Positions 25,168-32,977 of a stretch of 64,000 bases of DNA are shown here, one piece after another. A model generated the notes under the pieces. It was not told where the DNA came from. It was given only the letters and a program-made list of their open reading frames with translations, and did no database searches. Position 1 is the first letter of the stretch. Each line of letters starts with the position of its first letter. The stretch lies in assembly GCF_001427585.1 (NCBI RefSeq), contig NZ_LMGY01000019.1, forward strand, positions 92,390-156,389. Direction: 5' to 3'. A program made the position numbers and the translations under genes. Origin of the DNA: Pseudoxanthomonas sp. Root630 (GTDB lineage Bacteria > Pseudomonadota > Gammaproteobacteria > Xanthomonadales > Xanthomonadaceae).

Positions 25168-26013
25168 TCAGCCGACGATCAGGACGAAGTCGCCGCGCTG
25201 CGAGGCCATCGACAGCGCCAGCGTGCTGCCGGTGGCCGCGAGATCGGCGGCCGACAGGCGCGTGGAGGGCGGCTGCGCGCGGTAGGTCGCATCGTCGGGC
25301 AGCGTGTCGCGCACGACATAGCCCATCAGCACGTTGACCAGTTCGCCCAATGCATCGAGCGCGAGTTCGTCGTCGCACTGTTCGGGCGCCAGCGAGAGCA
25401 GGGCGCACGCCATCGCGTGCATGGTGGCGCGGCTGCAGCCCACGCCGACCAGCAACGATTCGGAGGCGGCGGCGATGCGCACATGGGCGGTGAACTCGCA
25501 GGCATCGAGTGCGGCGTCGTCGGCGATGCCGGCGGCCTGGCACTGGCTGCCCACCAGGCGCGGGAACAGGCGGTTGCAGACGCGGATCGCGCTGGTGACC
25601 GCGTCGGCCAGGGTATGGCCGGCGATGCCGAGCGCCAGCGCGTGGTTGGCTTCGTCCAGATCGCGGCGGTGCGCGACCAGTTCGGCTTCCAGTTGCTCGG
25701 TCGTCAGCACGCCCTGGTTGACCAGGATCTGGCCGAACAGGGTGCGGCCCTGCTTCTGCGCGGCCAGCAGCACGTCGAGCTGCACGTTGCTCAGCCAGCC
25801 CATCTCCAGCGCGATGTCGCCGAAGCGGCGGTCTTCCGCGCGCTGCCGTTCATTGATGCGGCGCGCCTGCGTCGCGTCCAGCATGCCGTGCTGCGTGGCG
25901 AGTTCGCCGAGCAGGGGATTGGACGCGCGCTGCGCGTCGAGTGCGGCAAGGAGCTGCCCCGAGGTGATGGTGCCGCGTTCCAGCAGGAACTGGCCCAGGA
26001 ATTTCGCTGCCAT
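25168..26013 (-). CDS. Tandem MshEN-type repeats fused to a CheX-like phosphatase domain
   Basis: 281 residues. Four 24-residue motifs at exact 29-residue spacing (5-28, 34-57, 63-86, 92-115) follow the pattern L-G-x-x-L-x-x-x-G-(x6)-L-x-x-x-L-x-x-Q, with the fourth ending in His. Two such motifs plus a 5-residue spacer define an MshEN c-di-GMP-binding domain, so there appear to be two in tandem. Only motif 3 keeps the leading Arg. The C-terminal half (about 125-281) looks like CheX/CheC, with the phosphatase E-x-x-N motif at G-E-L-V-N-V-L-M-G (E224, N227). It is 43 bp downstream of a CheY-like gene, its likely substrate. Confidence 0.8.
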   Translation of the reverse strand: MAAKFLGQFLLERGTITSGQLLAALDAQRASNPLLGELATQHGMLDATQARRINERQRAEDRRFGDIALEMGWLSNVQLDVLLAAQKQGRTLFGQILVNQGVLTTEQLEAELVAHRRDLDEANHALALGIAGHTLADAVTSAIRVCNRLFPRLVGSQCQAAGIADDAALDACEFTAHVRIAAASESLLVGVGCSRATMHAMACALLSLAPEQCDDELALDALGELVNVLMGYVVRDTLPDDATYRAQPPSTRLSAADLAATGSTLALSMASQRGDFVLIVG

Positions 26014-26056
26014 GGTGGGTCGTCTCGTACGTAAAGTGGAAGGACGTGCGTGCCGG

Positions 26057-26425
26057 TCAGGCGACCGCTTCGTGCAGCACGCGATCCATCACTTCCGGAT
26101 CGATGGGCTTCTGCAGGTAGGACTTCGCGCCCAGCTTCAGGCATTCCTCGATGTCGCTCTGCGCGCCGAGCGAGCTGAGGATCACCACGCGCGCATCCGG
26201 GTCCTGCGCCAGGATCCGGCCCAGCGCCTGCTTGCCATCGCATTCGGGCATCACCAGGTCCATCAGGACCACGTCGGGCTTCAGTGCCTGGTACTGGCTG
26301 ACGGCTTCAAGCCCGTTGCCGGCCTCGCCCACCACATGGAAGCCGCAATCGTCGAGCTGGCGGGCCGCCAGCATGCGCAGCGCGCGCGAATCATCGCAAA
26401 GCAGAACCGTCGGACGTGACGTCAT
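26057..26425 (-). CDS. Single-domain CheY-like response regulator
   Basis: 122 residues, receiver domain only. Acidic residues D11-D12, phospho-acceptor D56 in V-V-L-M-D-L-V-M-P, a Ser in V-I-L-S-S-L-G and Lys in S-Y-L-Q-K-P-I are all present. ATG 26425 has a purine-rich leader. It has no output domain, so it acts by protein contact. The next gene, 43 bp on, encodes a CheX-like phosphatase domain. No kinase gene is adjacent. Confidence 0.93.
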   Translation of the reverse strand: MTSRPTVLLCDDSRALRMLAARQLDDCGFHVVGEAGNGLEAVSQYQALKPDVVLMDLVMPECDGKQALGRILAQDPDARVVILSSLGAQSDIEECLKLGAKSYLQKPIDPEVMDRVLHEAVA

Positions 26426-26527
26426 TTCAAGATCCCCCTGTGGATCGTGTTGGCCGCGCGCGGATGCGACGCGGGTCGACATGTAGGCCGTATCGGCCGA
26501 TCCGGGGAGTTCTTGAGCGAGGGGGCG

Positions 26528-27739
26528 TCAGCGTGCGCCGCCGGTCGCCAGGGCTTCCTCGATGCTGCTGAATGCCGAATGGGCGCCGGCGCCCGAACCG
26601 CCGGCATCCGTCGCGAAGTACGCCACGCCGGTGCCGCCGCGCGGGTCCAGCCACAGGCCCGAGAGCAGGCCATAGGCGTCGCCGGAGTGGCCTACGCGGG
26701 CGACGCCGTCGCCGAAGGGATCATCGCCGCAGCCCTGCACCGGCGTCGCCAGCGTCTGCACCGCGAGGCCGTACCGGCAGAAGAACGCCTTGGCCGTGCC
26801 GGTGTCTTCCTCGTGGGTGATGCCGTTGTGGCCGTCGAAGGTCCATTGCGGTGTCGTCAACGTGGCGACCGACGCCGGCGACAGCAGGCGCACGCCGTCG
26901 AGCTCGCCGTTGTTCAACAGCAGGCGGCCGATCTTCGCCAGTCCGTTGGCGGAGATGCGCAGACCGCCCTGCGGTGAGAACAGGGCGCCGTTTTCACCGG
27001 CTTTCCAACGGGCGAGGTCGCAATCGCCGCCTTCGGCCGTAACGACCGGGCATGCCGGTTTCCCCACGCGGTTGTCGTCGCGGACCACCTGCCGGTCGCG
27101 GTACAGCACCACGGCGCGCGTGGCGGTCGCGTCGTCGCAGGTCGCCCAGTTGAAGCAGGCATCGAGCTTCAATGGCTCCATCACCAGGCGCTGCATCAGC
27201 CGGTCGAAGCGCTCGCCGGTGACGCGCTCCATCGCCATCCCCACCAGCGGGAAATTGAGGTTGGTGTAGCGGAAGTGCGTGCCGGGCGCGTGCGCGTCGT
27301 CCCAGGCCTTGGGGTCGTCGAGGATCGTCTTCAGCGGCTCGCCCAGCGGCGTGGCGTAGTAGCCGGCGGCGTCGGTCAGGCTGGAGCGGTGCGAGAGCAG
27401 CAGGCGCAGCGTGATCGGCGTGTCCGGGTAGCGCGGATGGCGCAAGGTCCAGCCGAGATAACGGGACACATCGGCATCGAGGTCGAGCGCGCCGGCTTCG
27501 ACCAGTCGCATCACCCCGATGGCCGTGACGAGCTTGGAAATGGAGGCGACGCGCACCGGATCGTCGGCGGTGACCTTGCGCTCCGCGGCGAGGTCGGCGA
27601 ACCCCTCGGTGCGGCTCGTGACGATGCCGTCGCGGTCGAAGGCGACGCGCACCTGCGCGACGGGTTCGCTTGCGGATGCGATCGCCGCGAAGGCGAAGCA
27701 GGGCAACAGGGCCAGGATGCGGATACGACGGAAGGACAT
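26528..27739 (-). CDS. Periplasmic serine hydrolase (class C beta-lactamase family)
   Basis: 403 residues. The signal peptide (about 1-24, ending A-S-A) is followed by a penicillin-binding/beta-lactamase-like domain with S-I-S-K (S66, K69) and Y-T-N (Y158-N160), and a late G-H-S-G-D motif near the K-T-G position. It may be a peptidase or esterase rather than a true beta-lactamase; resistance should not be inferred. ATG 27739. It precedes the CheY/CheX genes on the same strand with a 102-bp gap, and mmsA ends 32 bp upstream. Confidence 0.9.
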   Translation of the reverse strand: MSFRRIRILALLPCFAFAAIASASEPVAQVRVAFDRDGIVTSRTEGFADLAAERKVTADDPVRVASISKLVTAIGVMRLVEAGALDLDADVSRYLGWTLRHPRYPDTPITLRLLLSHRSSLTDAAGYYATPLGEPLKTILDDPKAWDDAHAPGTHFRYTNLNFPLVGMAMERVTGERFDRLMQRLVMEPLKLDACFNWATCDDATATRAVVLYRDRQVVRDDNRVGKPACPVVTAEGGDCDLARWKAGENGALFSPQGGLRISANGLAKIGRLLLNNGELDGVRLLSPASVATLTTPQWTFDGHNGITHEEDTGTAKAFFCRYGLAVQTLATPVQGCGDDPFGDGVARVGHSGDAYGLLSGLWLDPRGGTGVAYFATDAGGSGAGAHSAFSSIEEALATGGAR

Positions 27740-27771
27740 GCGCCAGCGCCTCGCGGGGACCGGCACCGACT

Positions 27772-29262
27772 TTACTTCATCGTCGGCATCACGAACTCGG
27801 CGGCATGCGTCTCGGGCCAGCGGGCGGTGATGGTCTTCAGTCGCGTGTAGAAGCGCACGCCATCCGGGCCGTGCACATGCAGGGGGCCGAAGATCGAGCG
27901 CTTCCAGCCGCCGAAGCTGTGGAACGCCATCGGCACGGGGATCGGTACGTTGATGCCGACCATGCCGGCCTGCACGCGGTGGGCGAATTCGCGCGCCGCG
28001 CCGCCGTCGCGGGTGAACACGGCGGTGCCGTTGCCGTATTCGTGCTCGTTGACCAAGCGCAGCGCCGCGTCGAGGTCGGGTACGCGCATCACGCACAGCA
28101 CCGGCCCGAAGATTTCCTCACGGTAGATCGTCATCTCCGGCGTGACGCGGTCGAACAGGCAGCCACCGAGGAAGAAGCCCTCCGCGTGCCCATCGACGAT
28201 ATGGCCGCGGCCATCGACGACCAGGCTCGCGCCTTCCGCAACGCCGGCATCGACATAGCCGCGCACCTTGTCGCGGTGCGCGCCGGTGACCAATGGACCC
28301 ATTTCCGGATCCAGGCAGCCGGGTCCGATCTTCAGCGCTGCGACCTTCGGGGCCAGTGTCGCCACCAGCGCATCTGCGGTGGCGTCGCCCACGCAGACGG
28401 CGACGGAGATCGCCATGCAGCGCTCGCCGGCCGAGCCGTAGCCGGCACCGAGCAGCGCGGAGACGGCGCCATCGAGATCCGCATCGGGCAGCACGACCAT
28501 GTGGTTCTTCGCGCCGCCCAGGGCCTGTACGCGCTTGCCGTTGGCGCTGCCGCGCGCATAGATGTATTCGGCGATCGGCGTGGAGCCGACGAAGCTCAGC
28601 GCCTGCACGCGCGGCTCGTCGAGCAGCGCGTCCACCGCGGCCTTGTCGCCGTGCACGACATTGAACACGCCATCCGGCAGACCGGCTTTCTTCAACAGGT
28701 CGGCCATGAACAGCGCCGCGGACGGATCGCGCTCCGAGGGTTTCAGCACGAAGGTGTTGCCGCAGGCCAGCGCCACCGGGAACATCCACAGCGGCACCAT
28801 CGCGGGGAAATTGAACGGCGTGATGCCGGCGACGACGCCCAGCGGCGCGTATTCGCTCCACGAATCGACGTCGCGCCCGACATTCATCGAGTGCTCGCCC
28901 TTGAGCAGGTGCGGGATGCCGCACGCGAATTCCACCACTTCCAGCCCGCGCGTCACTTCGCCGCGCGCGTCGGACAGCACCTTGCCGTGCTCGGAGGTGA
29001 TGATCTTCGCCAGGTCGCCGGCCTGCGTCTCCAGCAGTTCCTTGAAGCGGAACATGACCCGCGCGCGGTTCAGCGGCGTCGTTGCGGCCCAGGCAGGAAA
29101 AGCGGCGGCGGCCGCGTCCACCGCCTGCTTCACGTCATCGGCCGAGGCCAGCGGTACGCGCGCGGTGACGGTGCCGGTGGCAGGGTCATATACATCACCG
29201 AAACGGACGCCGGTGCCGGCGGCCGTGTGTCCGTTGATGAAGTGGGAAATCGCTTCGGCCAT
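27772..29262 (-). CDS. mmsA: CoA-acylating (methyl)malonate-semialdehyde dehydrogenase
   Basis: Converts malonate or methylmalonate semialdehyde with NAD and CoA to acetyl- or propionyl-CoA plus CO2. 496 residues. Catalytic Cys282 is in [11 protein letters not shown]. The usual ALDH general-base Glu is replaced by Asn (L-G-G-A-K-N-H, N253), the hallmark of this CoA-acylating subfamily. N-terminal T-P-F-N-F-P is at 148-153. In this setting, downstream of a beta-alanine transaminase, malonate semialdehyde is the likely substrate (BauC-like role). A repeat element lies between it and ald. Confidence 0.95.
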   Translation of the reverse strand: MAEAISHFINGHTAAGTGVRFGDVYDPATGTVTARVPLASADDVKQAVDAAAAAFPAWAATTPLNRARVMFRFKELLETQAGDLAKIITSEHGKVLSDARGEVTRGLEVVEFACGIPHLLKGEHSMNVGRDVDSWSEYAPLGVVAGITPFNFPAMVPLWMFPVALACGNTFVLKPSERDPSAALFMADLLKKAGLPDGVFNVVHGDKAAVDALLDEPRVQALSFVGSTPIAEYIYARGSANGKRVQALGGAKNHMVVLPDADLDGAVSALLGAGYGSAGERCMAISVAVCVGDATADALVATLAPKVAALKIGPGCLDPEMGPLVTGAHRDKVRGYVDAGVAEGASLVVDGRGHIVDGHAEGFFLGGCLFDRVTPEMTIYREEIFGPVLCVMRVPDLDAALRLVNEHEYGNGTAVFTRDGGAAREFAHRVQAGMVGINVPIPVPMAFHSFGGWKRSIFGPLHVHGPDGVRFYTRLKTITARWPETHAAEFVMPTMK

Positions 29263-29282
29263 GACGGACTACCTGGTGGAGT

Positions 29283-29480
29283 CCCTCGCCCCGCGTGCGG
29301 GGAGAGGGTGCCCGGAGGGCGGGTGAGGGGCGACGGCGCTCGTGTCTTCAAACTTGATGCGTTGTTGCGAGTGTTCTGCTTTCCGGACCTTCCCTCAGTC
29401 GGCTACCACTGAGGCAATGACTGCTCCGGCGTGCCCCTCATCCGCCTTCGGCACCTTCTCCCCGCAGGCGGGGAGAAGGG
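29283..29480. repeat. Dispersed palindromic element, CTCTCCC family (copy A)
   Basis: Two arms (29283-29332 and 29430-29480), each with a short GC hairpin of the form CCCCGC-GCGGGG, face each other across about 95 bp of more AT-rich DNA. It fills the gap between ald (stop 29491) and mmsA (start 29262). It is related to copies at 32835, 34492, 43371 and inside mfd at 60484. Confidence 0.75.
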
Positions 29481-29490
29481 AGAAGCAAGA

Positions 29491-30606
29491 TCAGGCCAGC
29501 GCCTCGCGCGCCGGCACGTAGGTGTAGCCCAGGTCGTCGGCGACCGCCTTGTAGGTGATCTTGCCGGCATGCACGTTGAGGCCGTTGAGCAGGTGCTCGT
29601 CGTCCAGCAGTGCCTGCTTCGCGCCCTTGTTCGCCAGTTGCACCGCGAAGGGCAGGGTGGCGTTGGTCAGCGCGAAGGTGGACGTGCGGGCGACACCGCC
29701 CGGCATGTTCGCCACGCAGTAGTGGATGATGCCGTCGACTTCGTACGTCGGGTTCTGGTGGGTGGTGGCCTTCGAGGTCTCGAAGCACCCGCCCTGGTCG
29801 ATCGCCACGTCCACGAGCACGGAGCCCGGGCGCATCAGCTTCAACTGGTCGCGTGCGACCAGCTTGGGTGCGGCCGCACCGGGGATCAGCACCGCGCCGA
29901 TCACCAGGTCGGTGTCGGGCAGGCGTTCCTCGATGGCGTCGCGGGTCGAGTAGATCGTGGTCAGCTGGTGGCCGTACAACTCGTCCAGGTACTTCAGGCG
30001 GTCGAGCGAACGGTCGAGGATGGTGACGTGCGCGTTCATGCCCATCGCCATGCGCGCGGCGTTGATGCCGACCACGCCGCCGCCGATCACCAGCACTTCG
30101 GCCGGCTTCACGCCGGGCACGCCGCCGAGCAATACGCCGGAACCGCCCTGTGCCTTCTCGAGCGCGTGCGCACCGGCCTGGATCGACATGCGGCCGGCCA
30201 CTTCCGACATCGGCGCCAGCAGCGGCAGGCCGCCCTTGCGGTCGGTGACGGTTTCGTACGCGATGCAGGTGGCGCCGGAGGCGACCAGCGCCTTGGTCTG
30301 CTCCGGATCGGGCGCGAGGTGCAGGTAGGTGTAGAGCACCTGGCCGGGGCGCAGCATGGCGCACTCGTTCGGCTGCGGTTCCTTCACCTTGATGATCATG
30401 TCGGCGCGGGCGAAGATCTCCGCCGCCGTGTCGACGATCTCCGCGCCGGCCTTGACGTACTGCTCGTCGGTCAGGCCGATGGCCTTGCCGCCGTCGCGCT
30501 GGACGATGACCTGGTGGCCATTCGAGACCAGCTCGCGCGCACCGGACGGCGTAAGGCCGATGCGGTATTCGTGGTTCTTTATTTCCTTGGGGACGCCAAT
30601 CAGCAT
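29491..30606 (-). CDS. ald: Alanine dehydrogenase
   Basis: NAD-dependent interconversion of L-alanine with pyruvate and ammonia. 371 residues, family length. Catalytic Lys75 (I-I-K-V-K-E-P) and His96 (Y-L-H-L-A) are in place. The NAD fold has V-L-V-I-G-G-G-V-V-G near residue 170. It lies between a pyruvate-using omega-amino acid transaminase and mmsA on the same strand, which suggests it recycles the alanine by-product to pyruvate (inference). Confidence 0.97.
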   Translation of the reverse strand: MLIGVPKEIKNHEYRIGLTPSGARELVSNGHQVIVQRDGGKAIGLTDEQYVKAGAEIVDTAAEIFARADMIIKVKEPQPNECAMLRPGQVLYTYLHLAPDPEQTKALVASGATCIAYETVTDRKGGLPLLAPMSEVAGRMSIQAGAHALEKAQGGSGVLLGGVPGVKPAEVLVIGGGVVGINAARMAMGMNAHVTILDRSLDRLKYLDELYGHQLTTIYSTRDAIEERLPDTDLVIGAVLIPGAAAPKLVARDQLKLMRPGSVLVDVAIDQGGCFETSKATTHQNPTYEVDGIIHYCVANMPGGVARTSTFALTNATLPFAVQLANKGAKQALLDDEHLLNGLNVHAGKITYKAVADDLGYTYVPAREALA

Positions 30607-30672
30607 GTTGCTCTCCAGTAGCGGGAAGGGGCTTCGCGCGCGGGGGAGCGCTGGGGCCGTTGGTCCGTAATT

Positions 30673-32046
30673 TTACGCGGTTGCCCGTATGGTGTCCGCC
30701 AGGACATTCACGATCCGGTCGATGTGGTCCTTCTCCACGATCAGTGGCGGCGACAGGGCGATCACGTCGCCGGTCACCCGGGTCAGCAGGTGGCCTTCAT
30801 GGAAGGCGCGGGCGAAGACGTCGTAGGCCCGGGTGCCGGGCGCACCCGCGCGCGGCGCGAGTTCGATGGCGCCGACCAGGCCGAAGTTGCGGATGTCGAT
30901 GACGTTCGGCAGATCCTTCAGCGAGTGCAGCGCTTCCTGCCAGTAGTCCCCCAGACTGAGCGCCTTGTCGAACAGGTTTTCCTCTTCGTAGGTATCCAGC
31001 GTGGCGAGTGCGGCGGCGCAGGCCAGCGGATGGCCGGAGTAGGTGTAGCCATGGAACATGTCGATGGCGTTGTCCGGCCCGCTCATGAAGGCATCGAACA
31101 GGCGCTCGGAGACGAACGTGGCGCCCATCGGCACGCAGCCGTTGGTGATGCCCTTTGCCGCCGTAATCATGTCCGGGGTGACGCCGAAGCGCTGCGCACC
31201 GAAGGCATGGCCGACGCGACCGAAGCCGGTGATGACCTCGTCGAAGATCAGCAGGATGCCGTGCTTGTCGCAGATCTCGCGCAGCCGCTGCAGGTAGCCC
31301 TGCGGCGGAATGACCACGCCGGCCGAACCGGAGATCGGTTCGACGATGACGGCGGCGATGGTGGAGGCGTCGTACAGCGCGATCTGTCGTTCCAGGTCCT
31401 CGGCCAGTTCGATGCCGTGCGGCGGCAGGCCCTTCGAGAACGCATTGCGCGACACATCCAGCGTGTGGCGGATATGCGAGACCGCGGGCAGGCCAGGGCC
31501 GAACCACTTGCGGTTGTTCGGCAGGCCGCCCACCGACATGCCGCCGAAGCCGACGCCGTGGTAGCCCTTCTCGCGGCCGATGAAGCGCGTGCGCTGGCCT
31601 TCGCCGCGCACGCGGTGGTAGGCCAGCGCGATCTTCAGCGCGCTGTCCACGGCTTCCGAGCCGGAGTTGCTGAAGAACACCTTGTTGAGGTCGCCCGGCG
31701 CCAGCGCGGCCAGGCGCTCGGCCAGCTTGAACGGCAGCGGCGAGCTCATCGAGAAGTTGGGCGCGAAGTCGAGCGTGCCGATCTGCTGCTTCACCGCCTC
31801 GACGATGCGCGGCCGCGCATGGCCGGCGTTGCAGCACCACAGGCCGGCGGTGGCATCCAGCACCTCGTTGCCGTCGACGTCCTTGTAGTACATGCCCGAC
31901 GCGCTGGCGAGCAGGCGCGGCTTGGCCTTGAACTGCTTGTTGGCCGTGAACGGCATCCAGAAGTTGTCCAGCGAGCCCGGCGCTTCCAGGTTCTGGCGCG
32001 CGTAATGGTCGGCCAGGGCGGAGGAGGGGGTGTCGTCAGCGCTCAT
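30673..32046 (-). CDS. Class III aminotransferase, beta-alanine/omega-amino acid:pyruvate type
   Basis: A PLP enzyme of 457 residues. PLP Lys298 is in I-T-A-A-K-G-I-T-N-G; D269 (F-D-E-V-I-T-G-F) contacts the pyridine N; N-S-G-S-E-A binds phosphate. The N-terminal F-W-M-P-F-T-A-N-K-Q-F-K and L-W-C-C-N-A-G-H are typical of omega-amino acid:pyruvate transaminases (BauA/OapT). It probably converts beta-alanine plus pyruvate to malonate semialdehyde plus alanine, consistent with mmsA and ald downstream. Divergent from the PuuR-like regulator. Confidence 0.9.
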   Translation of the reverse strand: MSADDTPSSALADHYARQNLEAPGSLDNFWMPFTANKQFKAKPRLLASASGMYYKDVDGNEVLDATAGLWCCNAGHARPRIVEAVKQQIGTLDFAPNFSMSSPLPFKLAERLAALAPGDLNKVFFSNSGSEAVDSALKIALAYHRVRGEGQRTRFIGREKGYHGVGFGGMSVGGLPNNRKWFGPGLPAVSHIRHTLDVSRNAFSKGLPPHGIELAEDLERQIALYDASTIAAVIVEPISGSAGVVIPPQGYLQRLREICDKHGILLIFDEVITGFGRVGHAFGAQRFGVTPDMITAAKGITNGCVPMGATFVSERLFDAFMSGPDNAIDMFHGYTYSGHPLACAAALATLDTYEEENLFDKALSLGDYWQEALHSLKDLPNVIDIRNFGLVGAIELAPRAGAPGTRAYDVFARAFHEGHLLTRVTGDVIALSPPLIVEKDHIDRIVNVLADTIRATA

Positions 32047-32073
32047 CGCGGCTCCAGGGCAAGGACTGGGCGC

Positions 32074-32101
32074 AGCTTAGCGCGTTGAAAAAACTTTACA
32101 A
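32074..32101 (-). promoter_or_regulatory. Candidate promoter of the transaminase-ald-mmsA genes
   Basis: On the minus strand, TTGTAA (32096-32101), a 16-bp spacer and TAAGCT (32074-32079), 27 bp before the ATG at 32046. The 13 bases at 32069-32081 (GGCGCAGCTTAGC) recur exactly at 40922-40934 upstream of the first puuA-like gene. Confidence 0.45.
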
Positions 32102-32102
32102 C
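32093..32102 (-). promoter_or_regulatory. GTTGTAAA motif upstream of the transaminase gene
   Basis: GTTGTAAAGT on the minus strand, 47 nt before the ATG. Near-identical motifs lie upstream of the PuuR-like gene (32229-32238) and puuD (41053-41060) at 38-50 nt. It overlaps the candidate -35. A shared operator is possible but unproved. Confidence 0.35.
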
Positions 32103-32128
32103 CGTGCCATGAGTCGGGCCGGCCTTTT

Positions 32129-32190
32129 GCAGGACAGGCTTTAGCTCCGAGGCTTTCGCAGCCAAAGGTCGGGGCTGAAGCCCCTCCTGC
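32129..32190. repeat. REP-like hairpin element (GCAGGAG head)
   Basis: Two 22-bp inverted arms (32129-32150 and 32169-32190) agree at all but about four positions and enclose 18 bp. The arm reads GCAGGAGGGGCTTCAGCCCC-like and contains its own small GGGGCT/AGCCCC hairpin. It lies between the divergent transaminase and PuuR-like genes and could insulate the two promoters. Confidence 0.75.
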
Positions 32191-32228
32191 AGCCGCGGGG
32201 GCGGTGCTTCCCAAGCGGGCCGTTATGC

Positions 32229-32238
32229 GGTGTAAAGT
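32229..32238 (+). promoter_or_regulatory. GGTGTAAAGT motif upstream of the PuuR-like gene
   Basis: GGTGTAAAGT, 38 nt before the regulator ATG, is one base different from the motif at 32093-32102. AAAGT at 32234-32238 forms an inverted pair with ACTTT at 32249-32253. It could be an autoregulatory site or simply a -10 (TAAAGT). Confidence 0.35.
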
Positions 32239-32275
32239 ATCCCGCAACACTTTCCGCTTTCCTGCCAGGGTGGTG

Positions 32276-32824
32276 ATGGACATCGGCGCGCGCCTGCAAC
32301 TGGTCCGCAAATCCAAAAGCCTCAGCCAGCGCGAGCTGGCCAAGCGCGTGGGCGTCACCAACAGCACCATCTCGCTGATCGAGCAGAACAAGGTCAGCCC
32401 GTCGGTCAGTTCGCTGAAGAAGGTGCTGGACGGCATTCCGATCTCGTTGGCCGATTTCTTCACCCTGGATCTGGAAAAAGGCTTGCCCGACAGCCCGTTC
32501 TACGGGGCCGGCGACCTGCCGGACGTGGGCAGCAACGGCATCCACTACTTCCTCCTGGGCCAGCATCGCCCGCAGCGGCAGATGTGCATCCTGCGCGAAG
32601 TGATGCCGCCCGGCAGCGATACCGGCGACAGCATGCTGGCGCACGACGGCGAGGAGGGCGGCGTGGTGATCACCGGCGAAGTGGAGGTCACCGTCGGCGA
32701 GCAGGTCCGCGTGCTGAAGGCCGGCGAAGGCTACTACTTCGAAAGCCGTACGCCACACCGCTTCCGCAATGTCGGCGACGTGGATGCGGTGATCGTCAGC
32801 GCGAACACGCCGGCGACGTTCTAA
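32276..32824 (+). CDS. XRE-cupin transcriptional regulator (PuuR/PauR-like)
   Basis: 182 residues. The N-terminal XRE helix-turn-helix (about 1-65) has S-Q-R-E-L-A-K-R-V-G-V and N-S-T-I-S-L-I-E-Q-N-K-V-S-P-S. The C-terminal cupin (about 105-180) has E-E-G-G-V-V-I-T-G-E-V-E-V and G-E-G-Y-Y-F-E-S-R-T-P-H-R-F. This is the PuuR/PauR layout; those proteins repress polyamine catabolism genes and are released by the pathway substrate. Position at the divergent head of the cluster fits. ATG 32276 excludes a Cys/Arg-rich upstream extension. Confidence 0.93.
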   Translation: MDIGARLQLVRKSKSLSQRELAKRVGVTNSTISLIEQNKVSPSVSSLKKVLDGIPISLADFFTLDLEKGLPDSPFYGAGDLPDVGSNGIHYFLLGQHRPQRQMCILREVMPPGSDTGDSMLAHDGEEGGVVITGEVEVTVGEQVRVLKAGEGYYFESRTPHRFRNVGDVDAVIVSANTPATF

Positions 32825-32834
32825 ACGATTCGAA

Positions 32835-32958
32835 CCCCTCTCCCGTCGGGAGAGGGCTTGGGGTGAGGGTGCGGCGAAGCCAGCGCAAGTCAGGCATCCC
32901 GGACCCCACCGCACCCTCATCCGGCGCTACGCGCCACCTTCTCCCGGTGGGAGAAGGG
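32835..32958. repeat. Dispersed palindromic element, CTCTCCC family (copy B, 124 bp)
   Basis: The element begins with hairpin CCCTCTCCC-GTC-GGGAGAGGG and ends with CTTCTCCC-GGT-GGGAGAAG. Between them are internal complementary segments around GGTGAGGGTGCGG and CACCCTCATCCGG. It is 124 bp, exactly as long as copies D and E, and is flanked on both sides by AA. It lies between the regulator and puuC; the puuC ribosome site follows 10 bp later. Confidence 0.85.
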
Positions 32959-32977
32959 AACACAGCCAGGAGCCCCC

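Noticed and set aside
26528-27739. Serine hydrolase as an antibiotic-resistance beta-lactamase
   Set aside because: S-I-S-K and Y-T-N motifs are shared with many peptidases and esterases of the family; nothing in the sequence shows drug hydrolysis.
32833-32960. Target-site duplications (AA) as proof of transposition for the CTCTCCC elements
   Set aside because: Two-base matches arise by chance about one time in sixteen, and copy D shows none; noted only as weak support.
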